This document shows positions 8,746 to 14,725 of a DNA stretch of 32,354 nucleotides, one piece after another. The notes under the pieces are model-generated. The model had not been told where the DNA came from, did not search any database, and saw only the letters and a list, made by a program, of their open reading frames with translations. Positions within the stretch are counted from its first letter, which is position 1, and each line of letters opens with the position of its first letter. The DNA comes from Bryobacterales bacterium (GTDB taxonomy: Bacteria > Acidobacteriota > Terriglobia > Bryobacterales > Bryobacteraceae): contig DAIDHC010000150.1 of the NCBI GenBank assembly GCA_027452065.1, positions 1 to 32,354 of the forward strand, given 5' to 3'. The translations under genes were made by a program, and so were the position numbers.

Positions 8746-9648
8746 ATGTTGTTTGAAGGTTGCGGCACGGCGATGGTCACGCCCTTTCTGGCCGACGGCT
8801 CGCTCGATGAAGCCGCGCTCCGCCTGCTCATCCGCCGGCAGATTCTCGAAGGCATCGACTTTCTCGTCCCCTGCGGCACGACCGGCGAGAACCCCACGCT
8901 TTCCCGCGCCGAGCATCTCCGCGTCGTTGAAATCACCCTCGAAGAAGCCAAGGGCAAAGTCCCCATCCTGGCCGGCGCCGGCGGCTACAACACCGCCGAA
9001 GTGGTCGAGCTGGCCCGCGCCGTCGAGCTCCTCGGCGCCGACGGCCTCCTCTCCGTCACCCCCTACTACAACAAACCCACCCAGGAGGGTCTGTACCAGC
9101 ACTACAGAACCATCTCCGCCGCCGTCAGCCTCCCCATCGTCGTCTATAGCGTCCAGGGCCGCACCGGCGTCAACGTCGAGCCGGCCACGCTCGAGCGCCT
9201 CGCCTCCATCGACAACATCGTCGGCGTCAAGGAAGCCTCCGGTTCGATGAGCCAGATCGCCACCGTCCTTCACCGCGTGCCCGCCTCCTTCACCGTGCTC
9301 AGCGGCGACGACGCCTTCGCGCTCCCCGCCATCGCCCTCGGCGCCCGCGGCCTCATCTCGGTCGCCTCCAACGAAATCCCCGCCGAAATGACCGCCCTGG
9401 TCCGCGCCGCCATGAACAACGACTTCCCCGCCGCCCGCGCTCTCCAGCGCCGCTTCACGCCCCTGCTCGACGTCAACTTCATCGAATCGAACCCCATCCC
9501 CGTTAAAGCCGCCCTCGCCGCCATGAGCCTGTGCGAACCCGTCTGGCGCCTCCCGCTCGTCCCACCCTCACCCTCCAGCCAGGCGCGCATCGAGAAAGTC
9601 CTCGACGAGCTCGGCCTCCTCGTACGCCGGGGCGCCCATGCGGGCTGA
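8746..9648 (+). CDS. dapA: 4-hydroxy-tetrahydrodipicolinate synthase
   Basis: It condenses pyruvate with aspartate semialdehyde through a Schiff base. The 300-residue TIM barrel has T45/T46 (CGTTGE), Y134, R139 and the Schiff-base K162 (GVKEASG), each one residue later than the E. coli numbering. YYNKP is intact. The segment before Arg139 reads YSVQGRTGVN where most homologues have YNVPGRTGVN, so a usual Asn and Pro are replaced; the active residues are kept. GGAGG at 8734-8738 lies seven bases before ATG. The 95-base gap before it contains GATAAT (8684-8689), a possible -10 without a clear -35, so an internal promoter is possible but unproven. Its end overlaps dapD by 11 bases. Confidence 0.94.
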   Translation: MLFEGCGTAMVTPFLADGSLDEAALRLLIRRQILEGIDFLVPCGTTGENPTLSRAEHLRVVEITLEEAKGKVPILAGAGGYNTAEVVELARAVELLGADGLLSVTPYYNKPTQEGLYQHYRTISAAVSLPIVVYSVQGRTGVNVEPATLERLASIDNIVGVKEASGSMSQIATVLHRVPASFTVLSGDDAFALPAIALGARGLISVASNEIPAEMTALVRAAMNNDFPAARALQRRFTPLLDVNFIESNPIPVKAALAAMSLCEPVWRLPLVPPSPSSQARIEKVLDELGLLVRRGAHAG

Positions 9649-10474
9649 CATCGAGCGGCTCTTCGCCGCCGCCCCGCCCTCGTATTCGGAAGACGATTTC
9701 CGCCTCTTCGCCCGCTTCAAGCTGGCTCTCAACGAAGGCCGCATCCGCGCCGCCGAGCCCGACCCGGCTTCCCCCACCGGCTGGCGCGTCAATGCCTGGG
9801 TCAAGCAGGGCATCCTCCTCGGCTTCCGCATGGGCTCGCTGGTCGATATGTCCATCGACCGCACCCGCCAGCCCTTCTTCGACAAAGCAACCTACCCCGT
9901 CAAGCAGCTCTCGCCTTCAAGCGGCGTCCGCCTTGTCCCCGGCGGCTCCAGCATCCGCGACGCCTGCTACGTCGCCCCCGGCGTCACCTGCATGCCGCCC
10001 ATGTACATCAACGCCGGCGCCTGGGTCGGCCCCGGCACCATGATCGATTCCCACGCCCTGGTCGGAAGCTGCGCCCAGGTCGGCGCCCGCTGCCACATCT
10101 CCGCCGCCGCCCAGATCGGCGGCGTCCTCGAACCGGTCGGCGCCCTTCCGGTCATCGTCGAGGACGAAGTCCTGATCGGAGGCAACTGCGGCGTCTATGA
10201 GGGCGCCGTCATCGGCCGCCGCGCCGTCCTCGGCGCCGGCGTCGTCCTCACCCGCTCGACGCCTGTCTACGACATCGTCCGCGGCGTGGTCCACTCGGCC
10301 TCCGGCGACAACCCTCTCCTCATCCCGCCCGAAGCCGTCGTCGTCCCCGGCGCCCGCGCCTTCTCCCACGGCCCCGGCAAGGACTGGAACCTCTCCCTCT
10401 ACACCCCCGTCATCGTCAAGTACCGCGACACCGCCACCGACGCCAAGCTCCAGCTCGAAGACATCCTCCGCTGA
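9638..10474 (+). CDS. dapD: Tetrahydrodipicolinate N-succinyltransferase
   Basis: It transfers succinyl from succinyl-CoA to tetrahydrodipicolinate, opening the succinylase branch. The 278-residue protein has an N-terminal helical part, the DapD block WVKQGILLGFRMG and VPGGSSIRD, then left-handed beta-helix hexapeptide repeats (YINAGAWVGPGTMIDSHALV, then HISAAAQIGGVLEP) and the conserved EDEVLIGGNCGVYEGAVIG. Length and motifs fit a true DapD rather than an acetyltransferase (DapH). ATG 9638 overlaps the end of dapA. Its presence supports calling the M20 gene of the cluster dapE. The next gene converges from the other strand only nine bases after the stop. Confidence 0.95.
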   Translation: MRADIERLFAAAPPSYSEDDFRLFARFKLALNEGRIRAAEPDPASPTGWRVNAWVKQGILLGFRMGSLVDMSIDRTRQPFFDKATYPVKQLSPSSGVRLVPGGSSIRDACYVAPGVTCMPPMYINAGAWVGPGTMIDSHALVGSCAQVGARCHISAAAQIGGVLEPVGALPVIVEDEVLIGGNCGVYEGAVIGRRAVLGAGVVLTRSTPVYDIVRGVVHSASGDNPLLIPPEAVVVPGARAFSHGPGKDWNLSLYTPVIVKYRDTATDAKLQLEDILR

Positions 10475-10483
10475 GTGTCCGCC

Positions 10484-12670
10484 TCAGCCGCGCCCCTCAC
10501 CGCCGAGGTCCACGGCAATCACCTCGTGAATCCCGATCGGCGGAGTCTCGATCTCAATTGCGTTGCCCGCGCTCCGGTACGCCGCCGCCTTCCCCGCCAC
10601 CAGCAGCTTCACGCCCTCCACCCTCCGCCCCCGCGGCACCGTCACCCGCACCTTCTGCCCCGGCACGGGAATCACCTCCCGCACCGGACCCTTCATCATC
10701 ATCGGATTCGTCAGGTTCACCAGGTGCACCGTCATCGAATTCCGCTGCTCCCACACCGCCACGTCCAGCACGCCCGGCCCGGTCACCGTCACCGCCGGTG
10801 CTTCGTTCGAAGCCCACCGCACCGCGTTGGCCAGCAGCCTGGCGTGGTCCACGTTCAGCACCTCCCAAAACGTCCGCCCCGCGTCCCACGGAAAATACAC
10901 GACTCTGCCCGGTCCGTTCTCCCTCGCCACCACGCCCGGCTCGCGTGTCTTCACCGGCCGCGGAAACACCTCCTCCATCGGCAGGTCCGGATACGTGGGC
11001 ACCAGCGCCAGCGGCCATGCCCCGTCTGCCGCCGTCACGCCCACGCGGTGCACGCCGTTGATGATCCGCCCCGCGTCTTCGAAGCCCGCCGTTAGCGGAT
11101 GCGCGCGCCCCGTCGCCGCCTCCATTTCGATCGACAGGTACGAGTTCAGCATCGGCCCTTCGCGCCTTCCGTCGAAGGAAACCCCGAGCAGCTTCGCCAG
11201 CCCGAACTCCTTCCGCGCCTCGCCCCACTCGTCGTAGAGCGAAGTTTCATAGCTGGCCACCACGCTGCCTCCGCCCGCCGCGAAGGCCTCGATCTGCCGG
11301 CACTGAGCCTCGGAGAGCGCCGCGATGTTCGGCAGAATGAGCGTGCGGAACGGCGCCAGGTGCGCCTGGTCCATCAGCCCGTCGTGCACCATCTCGAACG
11401 GAATCCGCGCCTCCACCAACGCCTGGTAAAACCCGAGCCCTTCGTCCTCCACTATTTCCCGCGCCCGCGCGCCGCCGTAGAACTCCGCCGTCTGCTGCGA
11501 ATACACCAGCCCAACGCGCGCCAGCGGCCTCTCGTTCCTCAAGTACTTTTCGTTGCGCCAGTGCCAGCGGTACATCTCTTCCACCACCGGCAGCCAGCGC
11601 CGGTCAAACGGCTTGGCATTGAACTTGGTGAACCACGGCCGCAGCCCCTGCGCGATACCGTCGGCCACCCACAGCCTCAGCTCGGCCGGGCTCTGCACCG
11701 AATCCTTCCAGCGGTACTCCTCCTCCAGCCCCACACTGAAAATGCCGGCGATCGCCTTGGGCCCCAGCGTCGCCCGGTATTCCTTGCCGTTCTTGCCGTT
11801 CATCCACGGCGGCATCAGCCCGCTCCGGCCCTGGCGGTCCGCAAACAGAGTGGGCGTGAGCTCGCCGATGGTCTTCATGTCGAGCGTGCTCAGCGCGCCT
11901 CCGCCCGCGTTCGCAATGTAGGCCGCCTCCGGATTGATGGCCTTGATCCGCGAGTCCCACAGCCGCCAGAGTTCGAACAGGCGCTGCTGGCGCCACACGA
12001 TGTACTGGCGCCGCGAAGCGTCGCGCGGATCGAGCGTCCGCGGCAGTTCGAGCCCGCTGAAGCGCCGGAAATTCTCGCGGCAGTGTTCGCAGTAGCACAT
12101 GCCCGAGCCCGACCAGCGGTTGGTGAAGATGCCGTCCACTTTGTAGCCGCGCACGATCTCCTCGGTCACCGCCGTCATGAACTCGAAGTTGTACGGCCCG
12201 AGCGCGCAGGTGATCCAGAAATCGGCGTCCGAGGCGTGCCGCCGCTGATTGCCCGCCGCGTCCACCGCGATCCAATCCGGATGAGCGTCCCGAATGTCCT
12301 GGTGTACGGCGTGAGGATCCGTGCGGGCGATCACCGCCATGCCCAGCTTCCGGCATCCGGCGGCCAGATCGCCGAACGCGTCTCCGCTGCCCAGCCAGCG
12401 GCTGCGGTAGTGCATGGGAATCTTTGTCGGATAGAACGCCACGCAGCCGCCGGCGCTCAGACACGCTCCGCCGGCGTGGATCCGCCGGAAATAGTCAAGC
12501 CAGAACTTCGGGTCGTAGTTTCCCGGGTCGTCTTCGACAAATGCCAGTTGCGCCCAGCGCATCGGCTTGCCGTACCAACCGGCGTTCGGCGCGGACTCCT
12601 GCGCCCACGCCGCCGCTGCCGCCGCCAGCCCCATGCCCGCCGCCACGAATTCCCTTCGCGTGTTCTCCAT
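10484..12670 (-). CDS. Tat-exported putative glycoside hydrolase (GHL6 / GH42-trimerisation type), 728 aa
   Basis: The N-terminus has a twin-arginine signal (NTRREFVAAGMG, then an Ala-rich stretch ending AWAQES), so the protein is probably exported folded. The middle (about residues 35-330) looks like the TIM-barrel of hypothetical glycosidase family GHL6: HAGGACLSAGGCVAFYP, ARTDPHAVHQDIRDAHPDWI, then VDGIFTNRWSGSGMCYCEHC with a CxCxxC set at 192-197. About residues 370-500 look like the beta-galactosidase trimerisation (class-I glutaminase-like) fold, with FRTLILPNIAALSEAQCRQI and GGGSVVASYETSLYD. A beta-sandwich tail follows. GGGAGG lies four bases before ATG. Catalytic acids cannot be assigned and the sugar substrate is unknown. 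It is transcribed towards dapD and is not part of the dap cluster. Confidence 0.7.
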   Translation of the reverse strand: MENTRREFVAAGMGLAAAAAAWAQESAPNAGWYGKPMRWAQLAFVEDDPGNYDPKFWLDYFRRIHAGGACLSAGGCVAFYPTKIPMHYRSRWLGSGDAFGDLAAGCRKLGMAVIARTDPHAVHQDIRDAHPDWIAVDAAGNQRRHASDADFWITCALGPYNFEFMTAVTEEIVRGYKVDGIFTNRWSGSGMCYCEHCRENFRRFSGLELPRTLDPRDASRRQYIVWRQQRLFELWRLWDSRIKAINPEAAYIANAGGGALSTLDMKTIGELTPTLFADRQGRSGLMPPWMNGKNGKEYRATLGPKAIAGIFSVGLEEEYRWKDSVQSPAELRLWVADGIAQGLRPWFTKFNAKPFDRRWLPVVEEMYRWHWRNEKYLRNERPLARVGLVYSQQTAEFYGGARAREIVEDEGLGFYQALVEARIPFEMVHDGLMDQAHLAPFRTLILPNIAALSEAQCRQIEAFAAGGGSVVASYETSLYDEWGEARKEFGLAKLLGVSFDGRREGPMLNSYLSIEMEAATGRAHPLTAGFEDAGRIINGVHRVGVTAADGAWPLALVPTYPDLPMEEVFPRPVKTREPGVVARENGPGRVVYFPWDAGRTFWEVLNVDHARLLANAVRWASNEAPAVTVTGPGVLDVAVWEQRNSMTVHLVNLTNPMMMKGPVREVIPVPGQKVRVTVPRGRRVEGVKLLVAGKAAAYRSAGNAIEIETPPIGIHEVIAVDLGGEGRG

Positions 12671-12829
12671 CCCGCCTCCCGCGCCCCAGTGCGCACTCCA
12701 AACTCTATCGCCAATCGCCGCGCCATCGCCGGTGAGTCACGGCGGAGGCCGGGTTATTTCCCCCGCCATTGCCGCCACATACGGCGCACACCGGTCCAAA
12801 CGCCGCCGGCCGCCTGCTACAAACGAGGC

Positions 12830-13234
12830 ATGAGGACGAATGCCCAAACCGGCGAGCCCACGGCAGAGCGGCCCGCCAACGCCGAGTCTCTTCTCATCGA
12901 GCAGATGGAGCTCAGCCATCGCCTGCTGCTGGCCCTCCGGCAGCGCGAGCTGGCGTTACTCGCGTCGACGGCAGGCGCCGGAAGCCTGCATCGCCTGGCT
13001 CTGATGCGCCGCCAGTCCACCGGCTACGAGCGCTCGTTCCACAAGGCCCTGGCGGCGCTTGAGCGGCTGCGGCAGAAGCCCGGCCCCGCCCTCGAGTCCG
13101 CCTCTCCGTCGCCGCCGGACTGGAGCCCCGAAGCCGACGCCGGCTTCCTCGCCCTCATCGGCTCCGTAGCCGCCGCGCCGCCTCCTCCTCACATCGCCGA
13201 CCTCGCCCCCGCCTGGTCCGACGACCTCGTCTGA
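12830..13234 (+). CDS. Hypothetical small helical protein, 134 aa
   Basis: Not recognised. From ATG 12830 the protein has a short polar leader, then a long predicted helix (SLLIEQMELSHRLLLALRQR) and a second basic helix (RRQSTGYERSFHKALAALER), with a Pro-rich acidic tail after residue 85. Heptad-like spacing suggests a coiled-coil hairpin, loosely like FlgN-type chaperones, but no flagellar genes are near. GAGG is only one base from ATG, so the start is uncertain; the next in-frame Met (near 12905) has no ribosome site. The frame is open far upstream, but that part lies opposite the glycosidase gene and is a composition effect. Confidence 0.45.
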   Translation: MRTNAQTGEPTAERPANAESLLIEQMELSHRLLLALRQRELALLASTAGAGSLHRLALMRRQSTGYERSFHKALAALERLRQKPGPALESASPSPPDWSPEADAGFLALIGSVAAAPPPPHIADLAPAWSDDLV

Positions 13235-13267
13235 TGTTCCGCCGCCCAAACGCGCCCTGTTCTGCAG

Positions 13268-13665
13268 CTTCGTGCTCCCCGGGCACCGCAGCTCGATCCG
13301 GTTTCGGCGCTGCTCCGGCCGCCCACGCGCGGCCCACTCGCCTACCTGCACGCTCCGGGCCCCCGCGGCTCGCTTCGTTTTGGCCGTCGCTCCGCTCTCC
13401 CGAGCGCGGCTTGTTCGCCACGTCGCTCGGGACGGGCCTCGCCGCGCGATCCGGTTTCGCCGCCGTTCCGGGCGCCCGCGCGCGGCCCACTCGCCTACCT
13501 GCACACTCCGGGCCCCCGCGGCTCGCTTCGTTTTGGCCGTCGCTCCGCTCTCCCGAGCGCGGCTTGTTCGCCGCCGCGCGCGGCCCGGGCATCCTCGGCC
13601 CGATCCGGTTTCGCCGCCGTTCCGCTACTTCGTGCTCCCCGGGCCTCGCCGCCCGATCCGGTTTC
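13268..13665. repeat. GC-rich tandem repeat of about 153 bp upstream of clpP
   Basis: The word GATCCGGTTTC occurs at 13295, 13448, 13602 and 13655, giving spacings of 153, 154 and 53 bases. Within the 153-bp unit, 13327-13419 and 13480-13572 (93 bases) differ at one position only (13352 G versus 13505 A). A 17-base word (CTTCGTGCTCCCCGGGC) recurs at 13268 and 13628, so the array begins and ends with the same short piece. In copy 1, TCCCGAGCG (13398-13406) pairs with CGCTCGGGA (13424-13432) across 17 bases; copy 2 has lost the right arm. All + frames are open here because 153 is divisible by three, but no frame has a ribosome site. It is probably a non-coding intergenic repeat family. Confidence 0.8.
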
Positions 13666-13712
13666 GCCACCTTTCCGGCCGCCCGAAAGGGGGCCTGTTC
13701 GTCTGATTCGCG

Positions 13713-13735
13713 TATGATGGTTGTTTCGAGAGGAG
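13713..13735 (+). promoter_or_regulatory. Possible -10 element and ribosome site of clpP
   Basis: TATGAT at 13713-13718 is a good -10 hexamer, though no -35 is visible at the usual distance because the repeat array ends there. AGGAG at 13731-13735 lies eight bases before the clpP ATG. If the hexamer is real, the leader would be about 20 bases long and the repeats would lie directly upstream of the promoter. Confidence 0.4.
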
Positions 13736-13743
13736 TTTAGTCC

Positions 13744-14361
13744 ATGAATAATTCCGTACTGGTTCCGATGGTGGTCGAGCAGACCTCCCGCGGCGAGCGT
13801 GCGTTTGACATCTACTCGCGGCTGCTCAAGGAGAACATCATCTTTCTGGGTACGCCGGTCGATGACAATGTCGCCAATCTGATCATCGCCCAGATGCTGT
13901 TCCTCGCCGCCGAGGACCCGGAGAAAGATATTTCGCTCTACATCAACTCGCCCGGAGGCTCCATCACCGCGGGTTTGGCCATTCTCGACACCATGAACCT
14001 GGTGGAGCCCGACATCGTCACCTACTGCGTCGGCCAGGCCGCTTCCATGGCCGCCGTCCTGCTGGCCTGCGGCACCAAGGGCAAGCGCTATAGCCTGCCC
14101 CACTCGCGCATCCTGATCCACCAGCCCTCGATGAGCGGGCTCGCCGGCCAGGCGGCCGACATCGACATTTACGCCAAAGAGATCCTCCGCATGCGCCAGA
14201 GCCTGAACGAAATTCTCGCCAACGCCAGCGGCCAGCCGATCGACAAAGTGGCGCGCGACGTGGACCGCGATTACATCATGGAGCCCGACCAGGCCCTGGC
14301 CTACGGCATGATCGACCGCGTCATCAGCAGCCGCGAGCTCACGCCCGTTCCGGCCCGGTAG
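13744..14361 (+). CDS. clpP: ATP-dependent Clp protease proteolytic subunit
   Basis: This is the self-compartmentalised serine peptidase that forms a double heptamer and degrades proteins fed by ClpX/ClpA/ClpC. The 205-residue protein has the catalytic triad S101 ([10 protein letters not shown]), H126 ([12 protein letters not shown]) and D176 ([12 protein letters not shown]), and the oxyanion-loop SPGGSITAG. The N-terminus ([20 protein letters not shown]) is the standard axial-loop region with little or no propeptide. No clpX or tig gene is next to it, unlike the common tig-clpP-clpX arrangement. Codon use is more mixed than in the dap cluster. A perfect GC palindrome lies 28 bases after the stop. 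Confidence 0.96.
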   Translation: MNNSVLVPMVVEQTSRGERAFDIYSRLLKENIIFLGTPVDDNVANLIIAQMLFLAAEDPEKDISLYINSPGGSITAGLAILDTMNLVEPDIVTYCVGQAASMAAVLLACGTKGKRYSLPHSRILIHQPSMSGLAGQAADIDIYAKEILRMRQSLNEILANASGQPIDKVARDVDRDYIMEPDQALAYGMIDRVISSRELTPVPAR

Positions 14362-14725
14362 CCGGCGGCAAAACGCCCCGACCGGCGGGCGGGCGGCGCG
14401 CGCCGCCCGCGGCCGCGGCTATGATCTTCGGCTCCTGCCCGGCCTCCTCGATATTCGCCTTCCCTTCTGCTGCCGCGGCCGGCGCGGCTTCCGCTTCCAC
14501 CTCACTCAGCGCGAGCGCGGATGGGCGCCCGGCAAAAGGATTCCGGATGCGCTGCGCGGTGAGCGGGACAGGGACGGCAAGCAACACGAGTGCCGCCGCC
14601 GGCGTAGTTCAGAGTCCGGCATCGGGTTTCCCCGGCGTAACTTTTCCCTCCGAATTCGGTATCCGATAACAGCGCCATTGGTTTGGGGAACCGGCCGGGG
14701 CGCTGTGGCGTAAACCTTATTGACC
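14362..14725. other. Gene-free region between clpP and the ADOP permease
   Basis: Apart from the palindrome, the region has TATGAT at 14420-14425, a possible -10 without a visible -35. It also has GC-rich sequence with short open frames on both strands. A minus-strand frame from GTG 14587 encodes a short peptide beginning LLAVPVPLTAQ but has no ribosome site. The last 60 bases before 14726 are more AT-rich and probably hold the permease promoter, though no clear hexamers could be paired. Confidence 0.35.
14389..14410. terminator. Perfect 22-bp GC palindrome after clpP
   Basis: The 22 bases from 14389 to 14410 are their own reverse complement (half-site GCGGGCGGCGC). This would make a very stable hairpin 28 bases after the clpP stop. 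There is no T tract, so it would be an L-shaped terminator or RNA-end protector rather than a classical intrinsic terminator. Confidence 0.4.

Noticed and set aside
11099..12829. Long + frame running into the small gene at 12830
   Set aside because: The upstream 577 codons lie opposite the Tat-exported glycosidase-like gene and have no protein character; only the part from ATG 12830 is outside that gene.
13268..13665. CRISPR-like array
   Set aside because: The repeat unit is about 153 bp with irregular partial copies and no unique spacers of constant length; no cas genes nearby.
13234..13740. A 168-codon + frame over the tandem repeats
   Set aside because: All + frames are open because the repeat unit is a multiple of three and GC-rich; no ribosome site, and peptide repeats simply mirror the DNA repeats.
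14339..14587. Small minus-strand frame with a signal-peptide-like start (LLAVPVPLTAQRIRNPFAG)
   Set aside because: GTG start without ribosome site, Ala-rich remainder, and it runs across the GC palindrome into the end of clpP.
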